Part shown: positions 22,070-33,300 of the stretch, piece after piece
Layout: every line of letters starts with the position of its first letter
How positions within the stretch are numbered: the stretch's first letter is position 1
NCBI GenBank assembly: GCA_028571685.1
Contig: CM053146.1
Location: forward strand, 63,893,431-63,957,430
Reading direction: 5' to 3'
Length of the DNA: 64,000 bases
Source: Heterohyrax brucei
Lineage: Eukaryota; Chordata; Mammalia; Hyracoidea; Procaviidae
Position numbers and translations under genes: made by a program
The notes under the pieces: generated by a model
Database searches by the model: none
Seen by the model: only the letters and a program-made list of their open reading frames with translations
What the model was told of the DNA's origin: nothing

Positions 22070-22585
22070 TTAGTCTATGGTGTAGATTAAATAATCAGAA
22101 AAATCACTGTATGAAGGATTCATAGTCCATGTTGGCCTCTATTTTATTAAGGATGCTTAATAGTTCACTGAAAATTTTTCTTCCCTGAGTCTTCTTTCTT
22201 TGCATATTCAAAGAAGAGATTGCTATTCCTTTCCGTAGCAAGATACATGCTTTCCTCAGTCCTCTACCATTTGTTTATTTGGGGGACATGGTCGGGGGAG
22301 GCTTATAATTGAAAAACACTAGTTAGGTCCATTTTATTTATCAGAATCTGTTGGTTTCTGCTGGTAGGATTGGGTGAAAATACAGGAGCAGATTCTAGGA
22401 AAAGGATTTCTGTCTCCACTTAACCCTCCCAGTGAATTATTACCAATGAATAAATTTATTGGTATGTATGCATATAGAGAAAGTGTGAACCATTTAAAGT
22501 TGTATAGGCTGTTTTATAGATTGAAGTATGATTCGGCCACCAATTGTGTGTTACAGCAACAAGAGGATGTTCCTTTATTATCCTC
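22070..22585. other. Single-copy intron sequence
   Basis: No recognised feature. Confidence 0.5.
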
Positions 22586-22587
22586 AC

Positions 22588-22965
22588 ACCCTTTATTGTG
22601 GAGTCAGTTCCAACTTATGGTGACCCAACGTGTGTCAGTCAAACTGTGCTCCATAGGGTTCTCAGTGGCTGTAATCTTATGGGCAGACAGTCCTGGGGGC
22701 ACAGATAGTAAGCTCTTGGCTTCTAAATGACAGTTTGGGAGTTTGAGCCCACCCAGAGGTGCCCTCCAAGAAAGCCCTGGCGATCTGCTCCAAATTGAGA
22801 GATGAAAACCCAGGTCCGCTCTGAAGCACTTGGGCTTGCCATGAGTCTGAACTGATTCAAAGACAATTGGTTTGGTTATGAACATTATGGAGGTAGATGA
22901 CGAGGCATTCTTCTGCTATGTACCAGGTGGATTTGAACTATTAATCTTTCAGTTAGTAGTTGAAT
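22588..22965 (-). mobile_element. Antisense long-form AfroSINE, split by a sense SINE
   Basis: The tail half (TGTGGAGTCAGTTCCAACTT to CTGTAATCTTATGGGCAGA, about 22588-22686) and head half (ATTATGGAGGTAGATGACGA to TCTTTCAGTTAGTAGTTGAA, about 22882-22965) are one element. The flanks TTATGGGCAGA and TTATGGAGGTAGA look like a diverged TSD of the inserted SINE. Confidence 0.78.
22688..22880 (+). mobile_element. Sense SINE nested in the antisense SINE
   Basis: CAGTCCTGGGGGCACAGATA head, CCCACCCAGAGGTGCCCTCC and AGCCCTGGCGATCTGCTCCA of the long subfamily, and tail TGCCATGAGTCTGAACTGAT plus TTGGTTTGG. Confidence 0.85.
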
Positions 22966-22969
22966 GTCA

Positions 22970-23705
22970 ACTGGCAATTTTTGGAATTTTTTTACCTTAC
23001 TGACAATCACTTATCTTTTTGCATAGTTTTTGCATTTGTGAGTTTTTGTCTTGTACTTGGTAGTTACAGGTGTTTTATTAAGGTGGTAGAAGACACTTTG
23101 TCAGTGTTGCTCACCAGATGTCGTTTTAAACAGAAACAGAAATTCTTGTTTTTTACCACCTGTGCTTCCTCTTCCCCCCCATTGCTGGCTGTTCCCCATT
23201 TTTTGTTACCTGTATTCCTCAGTCCTGGCCTGCCTGATTTCTTTCTGTTTTAGCATCTTCCCCACCCTCCCCCCGACACTGCCATTTTTTTTTCTCTCCA
23301 TTCTCCACCACTTTCATGCCCTGTGCCTCTCTCTCTCACTTACTTTTTTCTCCCTGACTGACCTGACATTTCCCTAGATCTGCAGATGTTCAGGGTCTGT
23401 GGGAGCATGCATGTAAAAATCGACACGTGCTCCTCCAGCATCAGTGATCAGTACCTAGATGAGAGAGATGCAGAGGAAGGGAAGAGAAGAAATGTGTACA
23501 TACACTGTCACAGCTCTCTTAGCTGGGAATTTGCCCTTCAAACCATAACAGAGGCACTCTTCTTAACCCCGTGTTCACTTGAGTTAACTAGAAACACGCT
23601 CACCTCCATGCGATAAGCACCACATGTATAACTTGGAACACATAACTTTTTGGAACAGAATGTTGATTCACCTGTTTGCCAAATTAGACTATGGTCTGAA
23701 TGGGA
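22970..23705. other. Intron sequence with pyrimidine-rich patch
   Basis: The region 23160-23375 is strongly C/T-rich. It is open in two frames, but composition alone explains that. No exon is supported. Confidence 0.5.
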
Positions 23706-23710
23706 AAATT

Positions 23711-23826
23711 TTGGTGGTGCAGTGGTTAAGTACTATGACTACTAACTCTGGGGGCAGTTCTACTCTGTCCTGTAGTGTTGCTGTGAGTTAGAATCAACTT
23801 GATGGCAGCGGGTTTGGATTTTGGGT
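23711..23826 (+). mobile_element. AfroSINE, sense, internally deleted
   Basis: GGTGGTGCAGTGGTTAAGTA, then directly GGGGGCAGTTCTACTCTGTC and TTGCTGTGAGTTAGAATC. The B-box region is missing. Confidence 0.9.
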
Positions 23827-23829
23827 TTT

Positions 23830-24812
23830 AACTGAATGGGTGGCCCATTTAGCCATATGATCTGCAAATCCTTATTTAATCCTATTTCCCATTTGTGCTC
23901 CCCATTGGCCAGTTCCCTTTATCGGATGCAGCTACTGCTACAGGCTCCATGCATGTACAGGCATGTGTGTGCACTGCATACATGTATATATGTGTAGTTG
24001 GTTCTTGTTAATTGCAGTAGTTACATGGTAATTACATTCTAAAAAGTCAAGGTAACCACTGAATACTGAACCATTGTTCCTGAGGAAATAACAGGGTTGA
24101 GTTCCTGTGAGCCATTGGTCACAGTATTTGTGTCAATCAACACATAACCTTGTTTTATGCTTGCTTCTGTTGAAAGACACTTGATTTAATTTGTTACTGA
24201 TTCAGTCACATTGAACTCATGGCCAGTAGCACTATAACTCATACCTGAAGGAAGCTTATCCAACACATATTTACTCTATAACATATATCATAGCCTCCTG
24301 TACTTAAGAATGCTAGAGAGTACTTAGGCAGTGTGCTTGAGGGCTGTTATAAAAGTAGAATCATCAACAAAAGTGTAGAAATGCAAATAGCATGACATTA
24401 AATACATCACTAAAAGGATACTGGTTTATAGTGCAGAGAGCTGAAACAAGAAGGCAGAACATTACCTTATTTGACCTCAGCTGTGAATGGGTACATCAGG
24501 CAACTAAATCTTTTTTTTTGCCATTCTGTGTATGTCAAGAGTGACCATGAAAGTACTGTTGTTTTGGGGTAACAAATTTTAATGAGTAGGAAAATTAGAA
24601 ATTAATATAGAGTCCATGAATAATGAGAATCAACTGTATATGTGTATACCCACATACTTAAGGAATGTAAATCGAGTAACGGAAACCTTTATTCTGATCT
24701 TCTGTATGACTGAGTAGTCTCTCAGATGTCTTTTTCCTTTCATCTGTCCCATCTGTTTGTCTTATAATGGGAACACAGACATTTCATCTTTGTTTGTAAC
24801 CACCTTTTTGCC
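23830..24812. other. Single-copy intron sequence
   Basis: No recognised feature. Confidence 0.5.
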
Positions 24813-24814
24813 TC

Positions 24815-24955
24815 AGTGGTTCTTAATCCTGGTTATACATTAGAATGGCCTGTGAGCTTTATATACTAATACCTGAGTCATATCCTAGACCAGTTAAAAT
24901 AGACACCTGGCGTAGGGCTCAGGTATTCCTGTGTGAACAGGGTTGGAAAGCAGTG
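24815..24955 (+). mobile_element. hAT-type MITE, decayed
   Basis: CAGTGGTTCTTAATCCTGGT at the left and CAGGGTTGGAAAGCAGTGGT at the right are diverged inverted ends. The interior ATACATTAGAATGGCCTG and ACCTGAGTCATATCCTAGAC resembles the eutherian Charlie-derived MITEs. A similar 3' half lies at 49325. Confidence 0.6.
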
Positions 24956-24959
24956 GTCT

Positions 24960-25560
24960 AACTGTTTGTAGCAGCAGTGTACTCGACAGACCTATGGAGT
25001 CTGCACAGTTGTGTGTTTGGCATGCTCCATGGACCTGAGTAATGAGTATATCCTGATGATGGAAACTAGTGCATTCTGTGCAGATTTAAAATAAGCCCTG
25101 CCAGCCTGCTTTTGACCTCAGCTGACCTGTTCGTTCCTTCATCTGTGCCAGGCGAAGTGGCATTCAATACATAAGTGCCGAGCACTGCCAGTCAGCCCGA
25201 AGGCTGTGAGAGTTACTGCATTTACGGTACATGGTGCAACAATGAGGAGAAACTATTTACGGTACTTGATGATCTCTCTCCCATCTACCTCACCTGTGTG
25301 GTGACAGCATAAGGTAGGACTGAAAGAAAATTAATGATCACTGAGCCTGGGCACCTCCCAAATGGAGTGTTCCGAGAGTGCTGTGGAGCTAATTAACCAG
25401 CTGACACAAAAAGTGAGAATAGACAAGGGAACAGGTTTGCAGTGGCCCGGTACTGTGTGTAGACCTACATATACTATTTTTGGTGTTCCCTATTAAGTAT
25501 GCAAAGCTACATAGTTTTGAAAAGCACATCTCAGCAGACTTTTTTCAGGGAAGCAGTACT
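24960..25560. other. Repeat-free intron block, possible conserved element
   Basis: 25080-25400 is compositionally distinct, lacks repeats and contains a direct pair ATTTACGGTAC (25220-25230 and 25256-25266) plus TAATTAACC and AATTAATGATCA homeodomain-like sites. Function is unproven. Confidence 0.4.
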
Positions 25561-25566
25561 GAGAGA

Positions 25567-25776
25567 AAGGAACCCTGATGGTACAGCATTTAAGCACTCA
25601 GAGGCTAACAGAAAGGTCATTGTTTTGAACCCACCAGCTGCTTCTCAGGAGAAAGATGTGGCAGTCTGCCTCCGTAAAGATTACAGCCTTGAAAACCCGA
25701 TGGGACAATTCTCCTCTGACCTACCTGCAGCACTGCTGTGAGTCAGAATTAACTTGATGGCAATAGATTTTTGGAA
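25567..25776 (+). mobile_element. Long-form AfroSINE, sense
   Basis: AGGAACCCTGATGGTACAGC, GTTTTGAACCCACCAGCTGC, TCCGTAAAGATTACAGCCTT and TGTGAGTCAGAATTAACTTG. Confidence 0.92.
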
Positions 25777-25781
25777 TACTA

Positions 25782-25975
25782 AGAAAGTGGACTCTGAGTC
25801 TGGACTGCTTGGGGTTCAAATCCCAGCCTGGCCACTTGTTAGCTGTGTGTCCTTGGGCAAGATATTTGATTCTTTTTGTGCCTCAGTTTGCTCACCTGAG
25901 AAGGGAAATGGTAATAGCATCTGCTTCCTGGTATCTTTGTGAGAATGAAATCAGTATTCATGTTGGTAAAGGAAG
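25782..25975 (+). mobile_element. MIR, sense, well preserved
   Basis: GTGGACTCTGAGTCTGGACT, GGGGTTCAAATCCCAGCCTG, CTTGTTAGCTGTGTGTCCTT and GTGCCTCAGTTTGCTCACCT match the MIR consensus in order. Confidence 0.92.
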
Positions 25976-25997
25976 ATTCAAGTATAAGTGTTGGGTA

Positions 25998-26153
25998 TAA
26001 AACTCACTGACATTGAGTTGATTCTGACTCATAGCAACTGTGCAGGTCAGAGTAGAAGTGCCCTGTAGAGTTTCCAAAGAGTGACTGGTGGATTTCAACT
26101 GCTGATCTGTTGGTTAGCAGACATAGCACTTAACCACTGCTCCACCAGTGTCT
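25998..26153 (-). mobile_element. AfroSINE, antisense
   Basis: CATTGAGTTGATTCTGACTC, AGAGTAGAAGTGCCC, TTGGTTAGCAGACATAGCAC and CACTGCTCCACCAGTG. Confidence 0.92.
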
Positions 26154-26350
26154 CTTGTGTGTGTTCTACACACATATGTGTGTGTGTGTGTGTATATATA
26201 CACACGTATATGTATATATACGCATACATGTGCATGTACACTATATGTACCAAGCCAAGCCAAGTACTGTCGAATATACAGATATGTATATATACACATG
26301 CATGTTTGTATATGTATGCACATGTTTGTATATGTATATATACACACATA
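26154..26350. repeat. Compound (TG)n/(TA)n/(CA)n microsatellite
   Basis: Alternating purine-pyrimidine tracts, clean TG from 26175 and TATATACA-type blocks to 26350. It is broken by a short SINE tail at 26251. The alternation makes long open frames on both strands that are not genes. Confidence 0.9.
26251..26273 (-). mobile_element. Micro-SINE candidate: 23-bp AfroSINE tail, antisense
   Basis: CAAGCCAAGCCAAGTACTGT plus CGA is the reverse complement of the SINE 3' end ending CACTTGGCTTGGCTT. It is embedded in the microsatellite. A TSD cannot be judged in this low-complexity flank. Confidence 0.55.
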
Positions 26351-26353
26351 CAT

Positions 26354-26545
26354 GTGGAGTCCCTGGGTTGTACAAGAGTTAAGTGCTGTATTACTAACAA
26401 AAAGGTAGATGGTTTGAATGTATCCAGAAGTGCTTGGAAGAAAGGCCTCAGAAGCCAAAATGCTATGGCCATGAAAAACCTAGGGACCAGTTCTACTGTG
26501 AAACACAAGGGAGTTGTCATGAGTCAGAACTGACACCATGGCTAC
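26354..26545 (+). mobile_element. AfroSINE (long subfamily), sense
   Basis: GGAGTCCCTGGGTTGTACAA, GCTTGGAAGAAAGGCCTCAG and TGTCATGAGTCAGAACTGAC. Confidence 0.88.
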
Positions 26546-26568
26546 TTATTTATTTTATACATATGTAT

Positions 26569-26713
26569 GCAGTCCTGTTGGTGCAGTGGTTAAGAGCTTA
26601 GCTGCTAACTCAAAACTGCCACCTGCTCCTTGGAAACCCTATGGGTCACTTTTACTCTGGCTTAGAAGGTCACTGTGAGTCAGAATTGTATCAAAGCAAT
26701 GGGTTTGGGTTCA
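26569..26713 (+). mobile_element. AfroSINE, sense
   Basis: CAGTCCTGTTGGTGCAGTGG, TTAAGAGCTTAGCTGCTAAC, TGCTCCTTGGAAACCCTATG and GTCACTGTGAGTCAGAATTG. It lacks part of the B-box region. Confidence 0.93.
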
Positions 26714-26741
26714 TCTTTTTTTTTTGCTTGTATGTATATAT

Positions 26742-27455
26742 AGCAGTCTTCAGGACAGACTGTGCCTGAACATCAAGAAAACAAAAGCCTTACAACTAGA
26801 CCAGTAAGCAGCGTTGTAATAAATGGAGAAAGGATTGAGACTGTGAAGGATTTCATTTTACTTGGTTCTGTAGTCAGTGTCCATGGAAGCAGCAGTCAAA
26901 CAATCAAAAGATAAATTGCATTGGGAAAATGTGCTGTCAAGGACCTCTTTCAAGTATTGAAAACGTAAAGATGTCACCTTGAAGACTAATGTGCACCTGA
27001 CCCAAGCCATGGTATTTTCCGTTGCATCATATGCATGTGAAAGCTGGACATTGAATAAGGAAGACAAAAGAAGAATCGACACCTTTGAATTGTGGTGTTG
27101 GAGTAGAATATTGAATGTACCATAGACTGCTAAAAGAACAAATAGATAAATTCTGGAAGAAGTACAACCAGAGTGCTCCTTGGAAGCAAAGATGGCAAGA
27201 TTGAGTATTACATACTTTGGACATGTCTGGAGGGCTCAGTCCCTGGAGAAGAACATCATGCTTGATAAAGTGAAGGGTAAGCATAAAAGAGGAAGACCTT
27301 CAAAGAGATGGATTGACACTGTGGCTGAAACAGTGGGCTTAAGCATTAAAAACAATTGTGGGCATGGCACAAGACTGGGCAGTGTTTTGTTCTGTTGTGC
27401 ATAGGGTTGCTATGAGTCAGAACTGACTTGAAGACACCTAGCAACAACAACATAT
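26742..27455 (+). mobile_element. RTE LINE, 5'-truncated, 3' end intact, sense
   Basis: About 700 bp of the ORF2-like C-terminal region and 3' end. In-frame pieces include ESWTLNKEDKRR, near the end of the reverse transcriptase region, and GHVWRAQSLEKN, HKRGRPSKRWIDT from 27207. The 3' end GTTGCTATGAGTCAGAACTG is followed by a CAACAACAAC-type terminus rather than poly(A). Frameshifts and stops show it is dead. The last ~30 coding-strand bases are homologous to the AfroSINE tail, which suggests RTE machinery mobilised the SINE. Overlaps in content with 21640 and 58792. Confidence 0.93.
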
Positions 27456-27462
27456 AACTCTG

Positions 27463-27610
27463 GAAGCTCTGGTGGCATAGTGGATAAGAGCTACAGCTGC
27501 TAACCAAAAGATTGGCAGTTCACATCCCCCAGGTGCTTCTCAGAAACTCAGTGGAGCAGTTCTACTCTGTCTATAGGGTCACTATGGGTTGTACAACAGT
27601 GAGTTTGGTG
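27463..27610 (+). mobile_element. AfroSINE, sense, 3' to the RTE
   Basis: GAAGCTCTGGTGGCATAGTG, GATAAGAGCTACAGCTGCTA, GTTCACATCCCCCAGGTGCT and GTCTATAGGGTCACTATGGG. Confidence 0.93.
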
Positions 27611-27757
27611 ATTATTTTTTTTTATATGTAAGTATAAGTTGAAACTCTGCCTAACGCATAGAACATCTTTAAAAAGTATATCAAGTGTACCCCCTTTTGA
27701 GACTTGGGGTTAGGGATAGTTTTTCTTGTGCCATTTTTAAAGCATGGTAATTACTGC

Positions 27758-28219
27758 TGTCATAAGTTGAATTGTGTTCCCCCAAAAATGTGTATATCAA
27801 TTTGGCCATGATTCCCAGTATTGTGTGGTTGTCCTCCAATTTGTGATTATAATTTTAAGTTAAAGAGAATTTGGGTGGGATTGTAATACCCTTTCTAAGG
27901 TCACATCCCTGATCCAGTGTGAAGGGAGTTTTGCTGGCCTGCACACAGGAAACAAAAAGGAAAGGGAAGCTGGCAGAGAAGGGGAACCTCCTATCCCCAG
28001 AAAGCAGGGCTGGGAGCACACTGCATCCTTGTGGCCTGTGGTCCCTGTGTGGAAAAGCTCCTGGTCTGAGGAAGGATTGATGAGATGGTGCCAACAGAGA
28101 GAAGGCTTTCTTTTAAAGTGGGTGCGTTGGCTTACTAGAATGTGAGAAAATAAATTTCTCTTCCTTAAAGTCATCCACGTGTAGTTTTTCTGTTACAGCA
28201 GCACTAGATGACTAAAACA
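27758..28219 (+). mobile_element. LTR-like element, family A, sense (462 bp)
   Basis: TGTCATAAGTTGAATTGTGT start and CAGCACTAGATGACTAAAACA-type end. Collinear with 17491-17965 and, in reverse, with 10846, 41615 and 58502. AAATAAATTTCTCTTCC near 28149 is a plausible LTR poly(A) signal. The flanking 5 bp match only partly. Confidence 0.8.
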
Positions 28220-28224
28220 CATGC

Positions 28225-29392
28225 CAGCCTCTCTTAAAGGAAAGGTGTTGACAGTTTGAGAGGAAATGTCAGTTTACTCATCGTGTTTCAGGATACACAT
28301 GTGTTTGGTTTGTACGTTTGTACATTTGGTTCTTTAGCCTTTGAGTATTAGAATAAAACTGAGAATAGTTATTACTGATCTCTACTTAGAACTTACTTGG
28401 AAAATTTTTGAAGACAGAAGGATAGGCTTGTCCTACTGATGAGGTTTTCCTTTGCCCTGGAGGTTAGCTGTTTTCTTGCCTCTTAGTGGTATTATTATTT
28501 GAAAATCCCTTTCTTGGATATATTTATCTTAAATTTGTTTTTGAAAATGTATGTTAACAGTTAGTAGCATTGGCTGGATCCAGTGGGAGATCCTGTGAGA
28601 TGTGATTCGGAAATAACATTGAATCTTGTGGGAGGAAATCTTTTCCCATTTTGTCAGGTCTCTCTCTCTCATATGTGATTATAAAACCTTATAATGGAAA
28701 ATATGTTCAGGAAATATTAATGCGCTTCAAAGCAAGAACTGCACAAGATGCCCAACATGTGTAATGTCCTAGATAAGTGTCTAGCATGGTCTTATTTTGT
28801 GAAACTGTATAAACAGAACATTCTTCTATTTGAAGCTTCCATTTCCCCCTGTGTCCACCTAGCCAACAGCACAATAAATAGAAATCTTATTTCCAACATC
28901 GGCAGCCGTATTTGCCTTAATAGCTAGGCTTCACTATTGCCTTTCTCGAGTTGTATCTTTTGTGAAATACACATTTACTTTCATCTCCCTGGGTCCATTG
29001 CCTACAGTTTTAAAAGCTTTCCCTCATCCTGTACTTCATATATTTTAATCTGTGATTTTGGACATTACCATTCTGCATGGCTTTCTAGTCATCATCTCCC
29101 AGACTCACGTTTTGTTTCATTATGAATTTAAATCCCTTTTCACAGTCAGTAATGGCTAAGAAAAACTTTTAAAAGAAAGACCTATTGTCAGAAGTTATTT
29201 CTACAGATTTAAAATGCCTTACTTAGCTGGCTTTGGTAACTCCATTATCCTTGAAAACTTTGATTTACAATTCTTTTGTGTGTATGTGGGTGCATATGCA
29301 TTTATCTTTGTTTGTTTTACATGGGCTGCATCTTTTAAATGCATTTGTATTTTACAGTCTTATTTTTGTAATTGAGGAAATTTCATAATTGA
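28225..29392. other. Repeat-poor intron block
   Basis: About 1.2 kb with no recognised repeat and no exon signal. Confidence 0.55.
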
Positions 29393-29394
29393 CA

Positions 29395-29470
29395 AAAGGT
29401 CCATGGACGCATATGTATGTGTATGTATACCCATACATATATAAATGTATTTATAGATATACACAAATAG
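29395..29470. repeat. (CATA/TATG)n-type low-complexity tract
   Basis: Imperfect alternating ATGTATGTGTATGTATACCC and following tracts. Confidence 0.7.
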
Positions 29471-29559
29471 GAATGACTGAGACCATATGTCGCCTGCAAA
29501 GTCTGAGATATTTACTACCAAGCTGTGTAGAACAAAAGCTTTTGAATTCCTTATATTAG

Positions 29560-30370
29560 TTTAGCTCATTCAAAAACATGCCTGTTGAGGTCATGGAAGC
29601 CCTATAGACACGTCCAAACTGCCTAAGGGACCACATTGCTGGGCTGAGGGCTGTGGTTTTGGGAACATCTGGTTTAATTGGCATAGCATAGTTTATAAGG
29701 AAAATGTTCTGCATTCTACTTTGGTGAGTAGTGTCTGGGATCTGGAAAGCCTGTGCAACCACCAAGGATACTCCGCTAGTCACACGCCTTTGGGAACAAG
29801 TAATAATGAAGAAAACTAAAGATACAAGGGAACAATTTAGTCCAAAGGACTACTAACCTACAGTTATAACAGCCTCCACCAGACTGAGTCCAGGACAACT
29901 AGCTGGTGCCTGGCTCTCACCATAGACTGCTTTTACAGGGATCACAACAGAGGGTTTTGTACAGAGCTGGAGAAAAACAGAGCAAAGTTCTAACTTAAAA
30001 AGAAAGACCAGACTTGCTGACCTGACAGAGACTACAGAAACTGAGAGAGCATAGTCCATGAACACCCTTTTAGCTCAATAATGAAGGCACTTATGAGGTT
30101 CACCTTTATGGCCAGGACCATAAAACAAGGTGAAACTAAGGAGGCATGCCAGCCCAGGGTCAAGGACTAGAAGGCAGGAGGGAACAGGAAAGCTGGTAGG
30201 TAATCAGGCACCCAAGGCTGAGAAGACAGAATGTTTTTTGACCTGTTTTGGGATAGTTAACAAATATTCTCCAACAGTATTATGTACTAACTGTTCAATG
30301 AGACACTAGTTCTGTAAACTTTCATCTAAAGAGTAATGGAAAAAAAAAGTAAAAAAATAAATAAATGAAA
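29560..30370 (+). mobile_element. A-tailed retrotransposon-like element, family unassigned
   Basis: About 0.8 kb ending with an A-rich tail (30338-30368, GTAAAAAAATAAATAAATG). GCATGCCAGCCCAGGGTCAA and ACTAACTGTTCAATGAGACA are phrases I associate with an elephant-lineage interspersed repeat 3' end, from general knowledge. It has no intact ORF. It could be a LINE 3' UTR. Confidence 0.5.
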
Positions 30371-30374
30371 ATGT

Positions 30375-33300
30375 GCCTGCTTTGGGGTGTTTCTGTTGTT
30401 TTTCCAAAGTAAAGTTCTTAAACGTGTGTGGGGTAGTAAGTGTGTGAGTGTCTAGGCTGCCAGGCTCGGGGAGGCTGAGTCGAGTGGCCAGCTTCTTGCC
30501 TGTGAAGCAGTGAGTTTGGATTGGATGCTCTCTGAGATGAAATGCATGTTGGGACAAGAATGCGCCATGGGAAACACCTGCCCGTGAAATGAGAGGAGGC
30601 CTGGTAAATTGTGGGTTCTTTGATAACAGGGTTTTCATACCCTGGAGAGGAGTTACTGTTGTCGTCTGCCAGGTCTGGTGCAGCAGGAGTGATGATTGAA
30701 ATATGCTTTCCATCACTTAAATGAGGTGCAGAATTTTATAAAAGGGGGAGAAGGGGGGAAGGTCACAGTTGAAAACAGTATTTATTCAGAGCTAGAGAAA
30801 AAATGTGCCAGTGGTGCTGATTGTTGCAGTAAAACATCTTTAATTCCTATTAAAATCTCTTTAAGCATCTGCTGGTAAATGTGAAATCAACTGGAAAATT
30901 GCTGATATCATGTTGCTAGGAGCCAATGTTGTATTGCTTGTAAAGATGTCACTTGGAAATTTTCACTTTCTGCCACTGGTGGTGTTGTGATACTTTGGGG
31001 CTTATACTAACCTTAATGCAGCTGGGCTGGTACCAGGCTCCAAGTTCTGTCTCTAGCTTCCAAGCCTCAAGATAACCCCACTTGATTTGTGTCTGCCTAT
31101 TGACTCTACAGAAATGGGTTTGATTATCCATATATTAAACTTCTCCATCCACTTGGTATTTTTTTAATCAATGGAAGCTGAAATTAGCTGTCTGTAATTT
31201 TCACTGAAAGACAGGACAGCTTGTCTAGGACTGATAATGTGCGGACATCAAAGTAAACTTGGCGTAGAAATCTTTCCTTCCCAAACTCCCATGGTATTGT
31301 AGACTCCATAAAATCAAAGTGCCAGAGACCAGCTGCTCCCAAGGCTGAAGGTCCTCATGGTTATAGCCTGCTTTGAAAACTCATGCCCATCAGCTTTGCA
31401 GCTAGTGAAAATATTTGCTTTACTTGATATAAACAAAGCTTATGGGCAGACTTTGTAATTGGGAAACTCTCTGATTCTTTGATTTACCCTTCACTTCCCA
31501 GTGTCTTTTCTGTCACATTGGAGAATTGTAAGTCTTTAGGAAAGTAAATCCTTTCTTAGGAATGATCTTTGTTCTTTACTCCTGATGATATAATAGTTGT
31601 ATTTTTCCCTTCTCTGACCCCACCTAAATTAGGAGCTTGAAGTTTAGTGTTTTTCTGTGTGGCTCAGAGATAGTCCCTTGTGAGTAGGGAGGTGAGTGTC
31701 TTTGTGGTGTATAGACCATCCCATAGCCATTTGATACCCCGCATCTGTGATTTAGGCAGTCCAAAGAGAGCTACAGAATGTGGTAGCTCTCTTCAAACCA
31801 CATGGAAAAGACACTGTGACTTCTTCAAAATTTCCCTGCACCTCGTGAGTATAATCCTCTAGGGTCATGAGCTGTGACCTCAGCTCTTTCCAAGTTTGTG
31901 TCTATCTCATGGTGTTTCTTGTCTAAACATTCACCATTCTTGCATTCATAAGTCACAGTACCTGCCTGCATTCATAAGGATGGACATGGAAGTGGTCAGG
32001 ACTGGTCATAAGAACTAGGTATTGGACCACAGAAAACAGCTGTCCCTTCCGCTTGCACATGTTTCCCCAGAGCAGTGGCCACTCAGGTTCAACAGGACTT
32101 GGCACCCCCAGCACTTCCTTAAGATTTGTTTCATTGCAAGGCAAAGAAAGCCAGCTACCATGCTTCATGCCCTGCTAAAGGGTTCAAGGAGTCGGACCCT
32201 GGAAGATTCCATAGTATTTCATGGTGACATAACTCGAGCTCTTAGAGTCCTAGGAGTTAGTGACAGTGATATGTTATGTTGAAGTACAAACTTGGGAAAC
32301 TGTGTGTGTGTGACAGGGTACCAGGATGAGGATGGTTGCTGTTCAGATGGACTCCAGGAGGCAACAGCAGTTACTGATTCCCTTGCTTCCCTACCTCAGG
32401 TATAATAGTGTTGGTCTTTGGCATTTTTAGGAGTGTCCCTATTGAAAATTATAGTGAGTTTCCTGGGAATTCTATTTTTTTTCCTATAAATATCAATTCT
32501 TTGGACATTTAATGATACATCTTTAGTTTTCCAAATATATTAAAACGTCTTCAAGCATAGCGGATCCAGGAAAGACTGCAGTTGCCTTTCTGACAGTGTT
32601 ATTCCTCTGTTGTGGAACCCATGACTTTCTATTCATAGCTCCATTGGTTTTGAGTTGGCTTTGAAAGTAAGTCATGAGGCTGTTACTGAGTGAGGCTTAT
32701 TCTGTGGTCTACTGCCTTCGTTTTCTACCCAAACCCTCATCCACTGGGATACGTACTCTTACGTTGTTCATGCTTCGTTGTTTTGTTTTTCACTATGTTG
32801 TCAACTCGCATTCAGCTGTACACACTTTCCTCCTGGTCTGTTTTGTATTTTTGTTGACAAGTCCTGTTATGGAGGGAGTGACGACTTCACTTCCCCCTAC
32901 CGTGAAAGACATGCGGAGCAATGCAAGCTGAAATTTGGTGGCTTGACTTGTGTCCCTTTTCAGCCCAAAGGAACAGTTTTGCAAAAACTGACTTCCCATC
33001 TTGCTAGATAGCTTTTATTTTTCTTTTTTCAAATCTTGTCCTTAATTGTTTTGGAGTCAGGAAGACATGGTAAAGACCAGTTGGGTAGCTTATTCAGATG
33101 TATAGATTGGTTTGTGGAAAACTACCTTTCTGATTCTGCTGTACATAATTTAGAGCTTGAAAGTGCGTTTAAATCTCTCTAAGCACTCTCAGTTGATTCT
33201 TACTACATCCTAAGAAGGAGAAGGTGATTGATGGAGGGGGAGCAATAGGAGGAGAGCATGTAATGATTGAATACTTAAGGACTAACCATTTTTTTCAGAG

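Noticed and set aside
23162-23377. Leucine/proline-rich open frames
   Set aside because: They are a product of the C/T-rich patch, open in more than one frame.
26081-26533. Open frames over 100 codons on both strands
   Set aside because: They come from the TG/TA/CA microsatellite and adjacent SINEs. The translations are cysteine/tyrosine/threonine repeats without a coding signature.
27180-27404. Open frame as a host gene
   Set aside because: The GRPSKRWIDT-type sequence is the RTE LINE C-terminus, not a cellular gene.
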